Below are positions 1-11,047 of a stretch of 64,000 nt of DNA, piece after piece (position 1 is the stretch's first letter; every line of letters begins with the position of its first letter). This stretch comes from Rana temporaria. Taxonomy: Eukaryota; Chordata; Amphibia; Anura; Ranidae. Below the pieces are notes generated by a model that was given only the letters and a program-made list of their open reading frames with translations, was not told the DNA's origin and made no database searches. The stretch covers positions 390,213,483 through 390,277,482 of the forward strand of contig NC_053489.1 of NCBI RefSeq assembly GCF_905171775.1, read 5' to 3'. Position numbers and translations under genes: made by a program.

Positions 1-665
1 CGGAAGCTGCTCTCAGAAGGATGTCGTCCAGATAGCCCACGATTGCAATCCCTTATTGCCTCAGCAAGGCTAGAATTGGGGCGAGTACCTTGGTGAAAAC
101 CATTGGTGACGATGCCAGGCCAAAAGGGAGAGCTACAAATTGGTAGTGATTGTCCCCGACTGCAAACCGCAGAAATCTCTGATGCCTGACGCATATGGGT
201 ACATGCAAGTATTCGTCCTTGATGTCCAAGACGCCAAAAAATTCCCCGGATGGAGTGCAGCGACCACAGAGCGAACTGATTCCAACCTGAACCTTTGTAT
301 TTTTACAAAAAAGTGTTGAGGGCCTTGAGATCCAGGATTCGATGGACCCCGTCCTTCTTTGGGACTACAAACAGATTGGAGTAGAATCCCTGAGACCTTT
401 CCGGCGGTGGCACAGGGACTATCACCCTGCGCATCAGCAGGTCCTGCACTGCCCCAGACAGGGCATCCAGACGGGCCGGAAGAAGATTAAAGGTTTGAGG
501 GAAAGAATCTGTTTGGTGGGCAAGAAAGAAATTATCTTGTACCCTGATGAAACCACTTTGCAGACCCACCGGTTGGAAAGAGGTCCACCAAGCTACAAAC
601 TCTCGAAGGCGACCCCCCCCCCCCACTCGAGAGTCAGGCGGGGGCAAACCTTCATGCTGTCGCAA
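1..665 (-). pseudogene. DIRS reverse transcriptase, N-terminal part (broken)
   Basis: Minus-strand translation shows VPKKDGVHRILDLKALN, typical of the DIRS/Gypsy RT fingers, then after a frameshift near 300 a segment with VLDIKDEYLHVPI and a catalytic GYLDDILL near positions 5-48. The YLDD residues are intact but the frame is not. It would copy element RNA into DNA. The rest of the protein is outside the window. Resemblance to the RT at 57136-57990 supports a DIRS assignment. Confidence 0.75.
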
Positions 666-795
666 ATTTGTTTGCAGGCTTATTTGGCTTGCAAACCCAG
701 GGACGTATTTGACCCTCAGCTTACCTGCAAACCCAGGTGGACGAAAAAAACGCTTCTGAGCAGAAAAGGAGGGCCCTGGCCTACAGCGTGGCTCC

Positions 796-1815
796 TTAGC
801 TTTTCTGGATTGTTACATAGTTAGTCAGGTTGAAAAAATACATAAGTCCATTCAGTCCATTGGAGCAGCGTGCTCTTACCCCAGTGACATTTTTAATAAT
901 GTCATCCAGCGAGGCTCCAAATACCCTCTCTCTCTGGAAGGGCAAATCCGCCAGAGCCTTCGTGGACGTCTGGACTGCAGACCAGCATTTTAGCCAAATC
1001 AGGCGACGTAGCACCACAGCTGATACTGAGGCTCTGGAAAGCAAGTGAGCTGTATCTAATGCTGCATCGCAAACATACTTAAGGCCATGCACCAACTGGT
1101 CGGCCAGTTCCACGCAGACCGGGGAAGCCTGTTGCTCTACAAACTCGTGGTGCAACAATTTTGCCCATTCGGTAAGTGTCTGTGACACCAGGGCCGTGTC
1201 CAACACTGTCCGCAATGCTGACCACCGCCTCGGCCCTTCTGTCTGCAGGGTCCTTAAAAGCAGGGGTCCCCTCTAATGGAAGCGTGGTTACTTTGTTTAA
1301 CCTGGAGACCGGGGGGTTCATAGTCGGGGGAGATACCCCTTTGAGGAGAGTTTCCTGAAGAAAGGGACAACGGCCCGCCATGCATTTTGGGACTGAAAAG
1401 GCCCGCTGCGGTCATTCCTATTCCTTGTATATAAACTTATCAAAATAAGTTAGGTAGAAAAACACCTTAGCAGTGCGGGCCGGCTTGTGGGACCCAAATG
1501 AGACCGACATCTTCGTAGATGCCTCCGCCATATGCTCCAATTTTAGGGTCTCCCGCACTGCAGTGATAAGTGCTCCAACAAGCGCCCTTTCCTATGCTGA
1601 CCCGGACACAGAGTCATCCTCACTGTCCCGAATGGTTCTGGTCCACATTCTCTGACACGTCAGAACAGGGGCCGTGTGCTACAGCAAGGCCTGAGTCTGA
1701 ATTGGAGCTTTCCCCAGAAGATGGTGGGGGAGGGGGGCCTTTTTTTTACGCAGGGGCACCGGTTGCTACCACAGGGATGTCTGGCTCAAGAAGCGCCAGC
1801 TTCTGACACCATGCT
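796..1815 (-). pseudogene. DIRS gag-like region, broken
   Basis: Several overlapping minus-strand fragments, with at least one frameshift near 1080-1215, encode a protein like the gag-like ORF at 58204-58713: both carry a stretch ending in FGxxLxxxI. No known catalytic motif is visible. The function, by analogy to DIRS elements, would be particle or RNP formation. The upstream limit near 1815 is where a minus-strand ATG occurs, but that frame stops quickly. Confidence 0.55.
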
Positions 1816-2035
1816 GACCCACACTTCGCGTGACACCCTTTAGGGACTAAAGGCCAGGTACACGAAAAAGGTCCACCCTCCTAGCTGCCCTGACTGGGGG
1901 GGGGCCCCCCCCAGAGGACTCACCACCCCGACCCAGGTTCTGCGCTGCCGTCTGCTCTCTCCTGTAGGCTGAGATGTTCTAATCTGTTTGCGCCATTCAG
2001 AAGGAACATACCCAGCGCTAGAGGCAAAAACTAAG

Positions 2036-2180
2036 CAGGGGCTACAAGAAAATGGCCGCCCCAGTAAAGGAGAGCGCGGGCTACAAGAAAATGGCCGCCA
2101 GCCGCCCCAGTAAAGGAGAGCGCGGGCTACAAGAAAATGGCCACCAGCCAACTCAGTAAAAGAGTGCGCGGGCTACGCCA
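2036..2180. repeat. Short tandem array, about 45-bp unit, 3 copies
   Basis: A unit containing GGGCTACAAGAAAATGGCC and AGTAAAGGAGAGCGC repeats about three times with growing divergence in the last copy. It lies just upstream of the DIRS gag (minus strand), where DIRS elements keep leader or promoter DNA. No coding role is apparent. Confidence 0.8.
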
Positions 2181-2589
2181 AAATGGCCGCCAGCTGTTCT
2201 GAGGTGATGAAAAACAGGCCACGAACACACTGAGACCTCCGCGCGGAGGCCTTCACCTAACTCTGGAGAGCGGACCCGAGTATCCAGTGCAGCCCCCAGC
2301 CAGGACACGGCGCCCCCCCCCCCCCCGGAGGAACCCCATCAGGTACACAGCAGGCCCAACCACCGAAAGAGGTGGAACCGTACTTGCTCGTTCTGCGGGG
2401 ACTGCTGAACGCATTCCGAACAAACCCATCACCCGAGCGGTACAGGGTTGGTGATCCGCAATGGCACACCGTGACTCGGATAGCAGTAGCCCGGTCATGT
2501 GTGTGCCCCGAAGCATATAGCTCACTGGCCACCCCTGGTTTTCGGGGCCCCGTACGTGGCTAGGCTCCCAAAAAGTCCCACACATGTGG

Positions 2590-3187
2590 TATCCCCGTAC
2601 TCAGGAGAAGCAGCGAAATGTATTTTGGGGTGCAACCCCACATAGAACCATGGCACGTGTGAGCAATATATCATTTAGTGACAACTTTTTGTAAAAAAAA
2701 CTTGGGACAAAAAAACTAATATTCAATGGGCTCAACAAGCAATTTTCTTGGGTGTGTTCACTTTCCAAAATGGGGTCATTTGAGGGGGGGGGGGGACGGT
2801 TGTTCTGTAATGCCATTTTAGCACCTCAAGAAATTAACCTCAAACTAAAAGCTGTGCAAATTCCAGAAAATGTACCCTAGTTTGTAGATGCTATAACTTT
2901 TGCACAAACCAATAAATATACACTTATTGACATTTTGGCCTAAATGTATGACTAAAATTTAGAAAATATATATATTTTTTCAAAATTCTGTCTTTTTCCG
3001 TTTACAGTATATCGCAAAAAATACAAATCGCAGAGGCAATCAAATGCCTTTAAAAGAAAGCTCTGTTTGTGATGAGGGGGGGGGGGGGGGAGGACGCAAA
3101 TTTTGTTTGGGTACAACATTGCATGACTGCGCAATTGCCAGTTAAAGAAGCTCAGTGCCAAATTGTAAAAATACCTCTCTCTGGTCT
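2590..3187. mobile_element. TTAA-family non-autonomous transposon, truncated copy (T1)
   Basis: This stretch shares blocks with many later copies: a 'gcagaggcaatcaaat' block, a 'gaaagctctgtttg' block and a run near 3091 matching the 'gacgcaaattttgtttggg' block. It ends at a TTAA at 3188-3191. No transposase is encoded. It is AT-rich with two long G runs near 2787 and 3074. The left end is unclear. Confidence 0.6.
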
Positions 3188-3191
3188 TTAA

Positions 3192-4918
3192 CCACTTAAG
3201 ACCCGGACCAAAATGCAGGTAAAGGACACGGCCAGTTTTTGCGATTCGGCACTGCGTCGCTTTAACCACTTCCGGACCGCCGCATGTACATATACATCGG
3301 CAGAATGGCACATAGGCATACCTGTACGTCCCTGCCTAGACGTGGGTCGGGGATCTGATCGGGACCACCCCCGGTACCTGCGGCGGTCCCCATGGCTGTC
3401 TGAGCGATCCAGGATAAGGGAGGGCGGCTGTTTGTTTTTGTCCGCCCCCTCCAGATCGCTCTCAGACAATCCGTGCGCTCCCCCTCTGTGTCACTTCCTC
3501 CTCCTGTGTAAACACAGGAGGAGGAAGTGATGTGATCTCTCCTCTCGGCGGTATTTTCAACCGCCGCTGAGGAGAGATCACATCACACAGTAAGTCGCAC
3601 CAACACTACACTGACACACACTACACATAGGCACATTAACCCCCCCCACCCCCCTGTCACTGAATGCAGTGATCATATATGTACTGATCACTGCAGTTAG
3701 TGTTAGGTTCAGGGTAGCCCCCGTACCCCCAATAAAGTTTTAACCCCTTGATCACCGCCCTAGTTAACCCTTTCACTCCCTATTGCCAGTGTCACTAAGG
3801 GATCATTTTTCTGATCGCTGTATTAGCTACCTAGCGGGAACAGCGACACTATTTTTTTTTTATTGCGATTTTTTTTTACTAAAGACATGTGGCTGAATAA
3901 ATTTTGGCCTAAATGTTTCACTAAAATTTAGTTTGATTTTTCGTATAACAAAAAGTAAAAAATATAGATTTTTTTCAAAAATGTCGCTCTATTTTTGTAT
4001 ATAGCGCAAAAAATAAAAATCGCAGAGGCGATCAAATACCACCAAAATAAAGCTCTATTTGTGGGAAAAAAAGGACGCAAATTTTGTTTGGGAGCCACGT
4101 CGCACGACCGCGCAATTGTCTGTTAAAGCGACGCAGTGCCGAATTGTAAAAACCCCTTGGGCATATTGGTCCGGTCCTTAAGTGGTTAACTGACAATTGC
4201 GCGGTCGTGCGACGTGGCTCCCAAACAAAATTAGCGTCCTTTTTTTCCCACAAATAGAGCTTTCTTTTGCTGGTATTTGATCACCTCTGCGGTTTTATAA
4301 ACAAAAATAGAGTGCCAATTTTGAAAAAAAAAATCAATATTTTTTCCTTTTTGCTATAATAAATATCCCCCAAAAATATATAAAAAAAAGTTTTTTCCTC
4401 AGTTTAGGCCGATACATATTCTTCTACCTATTTTTGGCAAAAATTTATAGTGTTTACAAAATAGGGGATAGTTTTATTGCATCTTTATAAAAAAATTTTT
4501 TTTACTACTAATGGTGGTGATCAGCGATTTTTCTCGTGAACGCGACATTATGGCGGACACATCGGACAATTTTGACACATTTTTGGGACAATTGTCATTT
4601 TCACAGCAAAAAATGCTATAAAAATGCATTGTTTACTGTGAAAATTACAATTGCAGTTTGGGAGTTAACCACTAGGGGGCACTGAAGGGGTTAAGTGTGA
4701 CCTCATATGTGTTTCTAACTGTAGGGGGGCGGGGCTGGACGTGTGACATCATTGATCGAGTTTCCCTATATCAGGGAACACACGATCAATGACAGCACCA
4801 CAGTGAAGAACGGGGAAGCCTCTCCTCGTTCTTCAGCGGCGATCGGGTCCGCGGGTCCTGCAGCCACGGAGCTTCGGACCGGGTTGCGGGCGCGCGCCCG
4901 TGACCCACGGCTGGGCAC
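3192..4918. mobile_element. TTAA-family transposon (T2), split by another copy
   Basis: A TTAA at 3188-3191 precedes a terminus CCACTTAAGACCCGGACC. The body begins at 3192-3261, is interrupted by the element at 3266-4185, and resumes at 4190 with 'ctgacaattgcgcggtcgtg', which is what follows the same left part in other copies. It runs to 4918, where another copy starts at a TTAA. TTAA duplications fit the piggyBac or Kolobok superfamilies; no transposase is present to choose between them. Confidence 0.78.
3266..4185. mobile_element. TTAA-family transposon (T3), complete, nested in T2
   Basis: This 920-bp element is bounded by TTAA at 3262-3265 and 4186-4189. Its ends are inverted: CCACTTCCGGACCG on the left and, read inward from the right, CCACTTAAGGACCGG. 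Removing it restores the order seen in uninterrupted relatives, which proves insertion. Inside lies a strong inverted repeat around 3490-3590 containing an aggaggaagtgatgtgatct arm. No ORF of interest. Confidence 0.88.
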
Positions 4919-5077
4919 TTAACCCCCGGACCATATTGCTGGTCAAAGACGAGAGCACTTTTTGCGATTCGGCACTGCGTCGCTTTAACTGACAATTGCA
5001 TGGTTGTGCGACGTGGCTCCCAAACAAAATTGGCATCCTTTTTTTCCCACAAATAGAGCTTTCCTTTGGTGGTATTT

Positions 5078-6197
5078 TTTTTTTTTTTTTTATAAATCTC
5101 TTTATTTAAATTTTCTCTTTTTTTTTTCATACAAAAAATAAAATCGTACACATACATTACATTCATATTTCACTTAGATTCCAATGGCATTGACATTGAC
5201 CTTCCTCTATTTCTTCAAAGCATCCATACAATATCCTTCCATCCAATACCATACATTTCTCTTTCTCCCTCCCCCCTCCTCCCCCAATGGTGTGATTAAT
5301 TTCCCAATTTCCCCCTTTATCCTGATGCTGTTATAGGGTTCTCTATCCAATTTGCCCATACTCTACTATATTTCTCCCCATATCCTCTATTACAATATGT
5401 TTCTCTGTATAATATCAGATTACTGTTTACTAGATTTTTCCACTGTGCTATTGAAGGAGCCTCTGTTTTTTTCCAATTTAGGACTATTACTTTCCTGGCA
5501 TAGAACAGCAACAGGCCTATCTGCGTTTTCCTTTCTTTTGAAATAGCATTACCCCCTATTAATCCTAAGAGACAAATCTCCACTTCTTGTTCCAACCTTA
5601 CAGATGTCACTCTTGCTATCATTCTCAGAATCCCACTCCAGAACACTGCTATTTTTGGACAAAGCCAGAATATATGCATAAAGTCTCCTGGAGCAACCAC
5701 ACACCTCCAGCAATTCTGCGAGTTGGTCGGTGAAATCCTATACAACTTGTATGGTGTATAATGGCTTCTATGTATAATTTTATATTGTATCAGTTTATCT
5801 CGGAGTGATACCAGTATCTGCAATGGGAACCTCCATACCTCCTCCCAGTTCTCCAAACCCGGGGCTTCTCTCTTCCAATTTTCTCTTAGTTTGCTTATAT
5901 CATAAGGTGTAGTGTTTATCAAGTATCCATAAAAATTTGAGATTGTCCTCTTCCCACTTTTTACCATTTGTTCTACATCTGATTCCATCAATTGCGGGGT
6001 CCCCTCTGGGAACTGGGCTATTAAGGCATGGCTGAGCTGCCTATACCTGAACTCATAACTCTCGGGGATATTCCAAAGCTGTCTCATTTCCACATATGAT
6101 AGAAACTTTCCTCCCTGTATCAACTGTGATAATTTCTTCACCCCATATTTAGTCCATGCTCCCGGGTCTTGGACCAAATCTATATGTGGTAATTCAG
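5078..6197 (-). mobile_element. 5'-truncated L1-Tx1 LINE with 10-bp target duplication
   Basis: A poly-T run at 5078 is the minus-strand poly(A) tail. The target duplication GGTGGTATTT is at 5068-5077 and 6198-6207, interrupting T4. The element is about 1.1 kb of the 3' end only, as expected from incomplete reverse transcription. Confidence 0.88.
5317..6197 (-). pseudogene. L1-Tx1 ORF2 C-terminal domain (fragment)
   Basis: The open frame gives about 290 residues of the ORF2 tail downstream of the reverse transcriptase. It has the C-terminal zinc-knuckle-like pattern C-W-R-C-x7-DFMHIFWLCP and a following FW. The first residues of the longer open frame come from T4 and are not LINE. Endonuclease and RT are missing, so it is a dead 5'-truncated copy, although this stretch still has no stop. 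Confidence 0.85.
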
Positions 6198-7033
6198 GGT
6201 GGTATTTGATCACCTCTGTAGTTTTTAGTTGTTGCGCTATAAACAAAAATAGCGACAATTTTGAAAATAATTAATATTTTTTACTTTTTGCTATAATAAA
6301 TATCCCCTAAAAATATATAAAAAAACATTTTTTTTCCTCAGTTAAGGCCGATACGTATTCTTCTACATATTTTTCGAAAAAGTTATAGCGTTTACAAAAT
6401 AGGGGGTAGTTTTATGGCATTTTTATTAATATTTTTTTTTACTAGTAATGGCGGCGATCAGCGTTTTTTTCGGTACTGCGACATTATGGCGGACACTTCG
6501 GACACTTTTGACACATTTTTGGGACCATTGGCATTTTTACAGCGATCAGTGCTATAAAAATGCATTGGATTACTATAAAAATGCCACTGGCAGGGAAGGG
6601 GTTAACACTAGGGGGCGGGGAAGGGGTTAAGTATGTTCCCTGGGTGTGTTCTAACTGTAGGGAGGGGGTTGGCCTCACTAGGGGAAATGACTAATCGCTG
6701 TTCATACATTGTATGAACAGACGGTCAGGCATTTCTCCCCTGACAGGAACGGGAGCTGTGTGTTTACTGTGTGTGTAACGGGCAATCGCGGGTGCCCGAC
6801 GGCGATCGCGCTCGCGACTCAGTGGCCGCTTCGAGAGCCAATGTTTAGCTACAGGCTCTCGCGCAGGGGAGCCGACCTGCTGCCATATAACTGCGGCGGC
6901 TGGTCGGCAAGTAGTTAAAGAGGACGTACAGGTACGTGCTTGTGCCCAGCCGTGCCATTCTGCCGACGTATATGTGCAGGAGGCGGTCCTTAAGTGGTTA
7001 AGCTGACAAATGGTCCGGGGCTGAAGTGGTTAA

Positions 7034-7370
7034 GTTGAAAATTAATAAAATAAAATCTTCTTAGACTTGGGCATAAAATAAATAAATAATATAAAATTGC
7101 CAAAGACTGTTTTTTTTATTTGGTTGTTATGGTGCAATGTGCACTGACTGCAGTAATTATAATTTATTTTGTATTTTTATTTGATTTTCATCTTCTGTGT
7201 CCACTTTCCAATTTATGTGGTTTGCTTTTTATTACAGTACTTATTTACATTACTGGATTGTACTATTCTTTTATTCATAAAATGAGTAAGTTGAATATGA
7301 ATAATATAACCCAATTTTATATATTAGATCAGTATTTTGTTTAATATATATATATATATAAAAAAAAAAA
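7034..7370. other. AT-rich DNA with no recognised feature
   Basis: No coding frame with recognisable content and no family repeat is seen. A short TA run lies near 7343-7358 followed by an A run. Confidence 0.5.
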
Positions 7371-7470
7371 AAATCTGTATCGGTCAGTTTCGGTAGCGGT
7401 TTTCGGCCTAGTGTATTTTTAATTTTCGGTATCTGATTCTGCACAAAAAAAAACATTCGGTGCACCCCTA
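7371..7470. mobile_element. End of a hAT-like short transposon
   Basis: The segment ends with CATTCGGTGCACCCCTA, the kind of terminus (TAGGGGTGCACCGAA read inward) common in short vertebrate hAT elements. The other end is not found, so it is truncated, and it abuts the outer TTAA element at 7471. Confidence 0.5.
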
Positions 7471-8159
7471 GGTTGCGCAAAAGTTATAGCGTCTACAAAA
7501 TAGGGGATAGTTGTATGGCATTTTTATTAACATTTTTTTTTATTAGAAATGGCGGCGATCAGCAATTTTTATTGCGACTGCAATATTATGGCCGGACACA
7601 AACACTTTTGATGCTATTTTGGGACCATGTACATTTATACAGCGATCAGTGCTATAAAAATGACTCCTAGGGAGTGATTCTAACTGTGTGGGTGCTGGGC
7701 TTACTGTGACACGACATTGATCGCTGCTTCCGATTACAGGGAGCGGACAATCAGTGTCCTGTCACTAGGCAGAACAGGGAGATGCATTGTTTATACAGTG
7801 GGTACGGAAAGTATTCAGACCGCCTTAAATTTTTCACTCTTCATTACATTGCAGCCATTTGCCAAAATCATTTAAGTTCATTTTTTTCCCTCAATAATGT
7901 ACACACAGCACCCCGTATTAACAGAAAAACACAGAATTATTGACATTTTTGCTGATTTATTAAAAAAGAAAAACTGAAATATCACATGGTCCTAAGTATT
8001 TAGACCCTTTGCTGTGACACTCATATTTAACTCAGGTGCTGTCCATTCCTTCTGATCATCCTTGAGATGGTTCTACACCTTCCAGCTGTGTTTGATTATA
8101 CCGATTGGGCTTGATTAGGAAAACCACACAATAAGACCTTATAGCTCACAGAGAATGTC

Positions 8160-8499
8160 AGAGAAAATGAGAATTATGAGGTCAAAAAGGAACTGCCTCA
8201 AGAGCTCAGACAGAATTGTGGCAAGGCACAGATCTGGCCAAGGTTATAAAAAAAAATTCTGCTGCACATAAGGTTCCTAAGAGCACAGTGGCCTCCATAA
8301 TCCTTAAATGGAAGATGTTTGGGACGAACAGCTATCAGGGGAGAAGAGCCTTGGTGAGAGAGGTAAAGAAGAACCCAAAATCACTGTGGCTGAGCTCCAA
8401 AGATGCAGTCGGGAGATGGGAGAAAGTTGTAGAAAGTCAACAATCACTGCAGCCCTCCACCAGTCGGGGGCTTTATGGCAGAGTGGCCCAACGGAAGCC
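8160..8499 (+). pseudogene. Tc1-A transposase, N-terminal part
   Basis: Translation in shifting frames gives the helix-turn-helix DNA-binding half of a Tc1 transposase (for example KVPKSTVASIILKWKMFG). It stops at the Gypsy insertion at 8500. The frame is broken near 8330 and by stops. Confidence 0.75.
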
Positions 8500-8525
8500 T
8501 GTCGCGGACACTGGCTGCAGGCCAT
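8500..8525 (+). repeat. 5' LTR remnant of Gmr1 copy 1
   Basis: About 22-26 bp matching the start of the 3' LTR (GGACACTGGCT shared, with first bases TGTCGC against TGTGAC). A deletion then joins it straight to mid-gag, removing the remaining roughly 465 bp of LTR. Confidence 0.8.
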
Positions 8526-8552
8526 GCGTGCTCCAAGGTGTCAAAGCAAATT

Positions 8553-9180
8553 GGGATCACGCTCCTGGTCAGCCGGCTCACAGGAGGCATACAATAATGT
8601 CCCAGATGAGATCAGCCAGGACTATGACCGGGTAAAAGAAAGACTATTGGCTCGCTTTGGCATTACTCTAGAGGCACACCGCTTGGTTTCGCAACCTCCG
8701 CCGAAAGGAGAGAGAGCCTTACACAGAATGGGCTCATCAAATGACCCGAGCAGCGGAGAGTTGGATGACCGGGCACCAAGCTGTTACCATGGCAGATGCG
8801 CTAAAGCTTATCCTCTTGGAACAATTCTACGATCATATCCCACGTGAAGTTAGAGACTGGGTAAAGGATCGGCGGCCAGTCACAGTAGATGAAGCTGCCA
8901 CTCTAGCTGACCAATACGTGGATTCAAGGTGGACTGTAAAACCAGAGCCTAAGACCCCAGCTCGGCCTGTCCCCAACATTCCACGGAGTGCTGCCACTCC
9001 ACACCAGCCCTCGATCCCCAGTTCCACTCAGCTACCATCTTCACGAGGGAAAGGGGACCTCTGCTACAGATACAACCAAGCAGGGCATGTTAAGAGATAT
9101 TGTCCGCAGAATGTTTCCCAGGACACGTGGAACCACAGGCCCCTTGGACATGCGCGGGCTGTGCACACGGTCTTGAGAGA
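8553..9180 (+). pseudogene. Gmr1 copy 1 gag with SCAN-like region and zinc knuckle
   Basis: The frame shifts near 8690. Read across the shift, the protein has a capsid segment (DYDRVKERLLARFGIT), a stretch LILLEQFYDHIPREVRDWV closely resembling the core of the vertebrate SCAN domain, and then a zinc knuckle C-x3-N-x-AGH-x4-C near 9061-9103 (one Cys of CCHC appears replaced or shifted). The SCAN domain of vertebrate zinc-finger proteins is thought to derive from gag of this retrotransposon group, which supports the assignment. Confidence 0.8.
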
Positions 9181-9233
9181 GATGATGTGATTTACCCAAG
9201 TGAGGAGAATATTGGAATTCTGCCTCAGACCCT

Positions 9234-9620
9234 GTGCAAGCAGCTGCTACAGATAATCGTTTGCACCATCGACAAGCCGTGTGGATTAACTTTCGGGCTG
9301 CCCAGAGACTGCGGGACACCGGAGCTACTATTACCGTGATACAGTCCCAAATGCTAACCCCAGCAGAACAGACGGGACGGTCTGTGGCTGTGCGGGTGGC
9401 CGGGGGAAATGTTATGCGGGTCCCCACTGACAGGGTTCACCTTGATTGGGGTTCAGGGGCCAAAGAAATGGAAGTTGGAATAATGAAGAACTTACCTGCG
9501 GACGTTTTGTTGGGCAACGATTTGGGACGTTTAAATTCAGCCTTCTCCCTGGATGTTTCCCTGGAAGCCTGCCCTGATAGCACCCGCCAGCAAGCCCAGA
9601 TGGAGGTGCGCTCCCTCTAG
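9234..9620 (+). pseudogene. Gmr1 copy 1 aspartic protease
   Basis: An open frame of 128 codons contains the active-site signature RDTGATITVIQ and, 60 or so residues later, DVLLGNDLG, the usual flap and C-terminal landmarks of retropepsins. It would cleave Gag-Pol. It is in a different frame from the zinc knuckle. The ATG at 9234 is only the first in frame, not a real start. Confidence 0.82.
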
Positions 9621-9778
9621 GACGGGAGCCCGGTAAGACCTGTCACCCCTGACCTAGACTGTACTACCCCAGCCATTCCTACCCTGACTTGGGATTCTCC
9701 CCAAGACTTTGCACAGGCAACGCTCAGCGACCCTTCCCTAGCTAGCTATAGGGAAAGAGCAGGATTGGACTCCGGGGG

Positions 9779-10900
9779 TTGGAGAGGGAGTGGGTAGAGT
9801 GGGTCCAGGAATTACTCTATCGGGTAACAGAGGGAAAGACATCCTCCCATCCGCCCAAGCGGCAGCTGGTTGTGCCACAGAAATATCGGCATGATTTGCT
9901 GTGCATTGGGCATGACATACCCTTAGCCGGACACCTGGGCATGACCCGGACCCTCCATCGTTGTTTTTTTGGCCAGGGATTACAGGGGATGTCCGACAGT
10001 ATTGCCGGACCTGTGACACATGCCAGCGGGTGGGTAAGCATGGGGGCCCACTGAAAGCTCCCCTACACACTTTACCTATCATTGATGAACCCTTTAGCCG
10101 TGTTGCCGTAGACCTGGTAGGACCATTGCCCAGACCTAGTCCTTCTGGGAAGAGATATATCCTTACCGTGGTGGATTATGCCACCCTGTACCCGGAGGCC
10201 ATTCCCCTAGCAAATATCCACGCAGAAACTGTGGCCGATGCCTTGCTCCGGATCTTTGCCAGGGTGGTCTTCCCTCGGGAAATCATCTCCGACCAGAGGA
10301 CCCAATTCACTGCTGAGCTCACTCAGCAGTTATGGAGGCTCTATGGGATAAAGCCCCTACATAGCTCTCCTTATCACCCCCAGACCAACGGGCTGCGTGA
10401 GAGGTTCAATAGAACACTGAAACAGCTGCTTAGGACATTTGCAACCTCTCACAGGGATTGGGAGAGATATCTGTTACACCGTCTGCTTATCTGGAGGTGC
10501 CGCAGGAATCTACCAGCTTCTCCCCATTTGAGTTACTGTATGGGAGGCGGGTGAGGGGGCCCCTAGATCTAGTCAGAGCCCACTGCGAAGGGGGGAATTG
10601 ACCCCTAAGGGTCCTCTATCGTAGCATACGTTCTTGAGTTTAGGGACAGACTGAAGGAGCTCACGGACACTGTCTGGGCAGCCCGAAGGTTCACTCAAAG
10701 TCAGCAGAAACAATGGTACGATCGTAATGCCCGGGACCACACTCTTGAGGTTGGGCAGAAGGTTCTTGCCCTCAGGCCAACCAAGCAGGACAAGTTACAG
10801 TTAAGGACTGGGTTGTGGGAAAGATCTGTGACACAACCTACCTCGTGGCTAAATGTTTGGATGAAAGAGTCCAACGGACTTTTCATGTGAACATGTTGAA
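9779..10900 (+). pseudogene. Gmr1 copy 1 integrase
   Basis: The N-terminal zinc site is visible as H in GHDIPLAGH followed by CDTCQR, with a frameshift between. The core has all three acidic residues: VAVDLVGPLP, IISDQRTQF and NGLRERFNRTLK. A C-terminal region (VGQKVLALRP ... FHVNMLKAYW) matches the GPY/F module. Frameshifts fall near 9960, 10550 and 10815. It lies upstream of the RT, the diagnostic order for this group. Confidence 0.88.
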
Positions 10901-11047
10901 AGCATACTGGGAAAGATCAGAAGAGGGAGCCGCTATATGTGCTCCCACTGTGGAAGATTCTGAGAACCTTCCACTGCTCATGCTCCTGGAGCTAAATAGG
11001 ATTAATGCAGGGATAGAGACAATAAAGCTTGCTGACCAGCTACAATA

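Larger units (their letters stand above)
1..2580 (-). mobile_element. DIRS-like tyrosine-recombinase retrotransposon, partial
   Basis: The minus strand carries a gag-like region followed by a reverse transcriptase that runs off the left edge. The gag-like part resembles the gag of the DIRS element near 58 kb, sharing the pattern F-x3-R-x-F/L-FG-x2-L. Nothing of the RNase H or recombinase is visible here because they would lie left of position 1. GC-rich DNA at about 1815-2580 is probably its leader or terminal region. The outer border is not fixed by a visible repeat. Confidence 0.72.
4923..6997. mobile_element. TTAA-family transposon (T4), split by an L1-Tx1 insertion
   Basis: TTAA occurs at 4919-4922 and 6998-7001. 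The right terminus reads GGTCCTTAAGTGG before the final TTAA. The left part 4923-5077 and right part 6198-6997 are joined in sequence by the motif ggtggtattt that is duplicated around the LINE. Short inverted repeats near 6690-6725 (catacattgtatg) are typical of the family. Immediately right, 7002-7033 is the tail of yet another copy ending in TTAA. Confidence 0.8.

Noticed and set aside
2253..2585. Open frames of 90-110 codons in GC-rich DNA
   Set aside because: They overlap in several frames in the probable DIRS leader and show no conserved domain.
8308..8847. A 179-codon frame treated as one gene
   Set aside because: It is a chimera of Tc1-A transposase DNA and Gmr1 gag across the insertion border at 8500.
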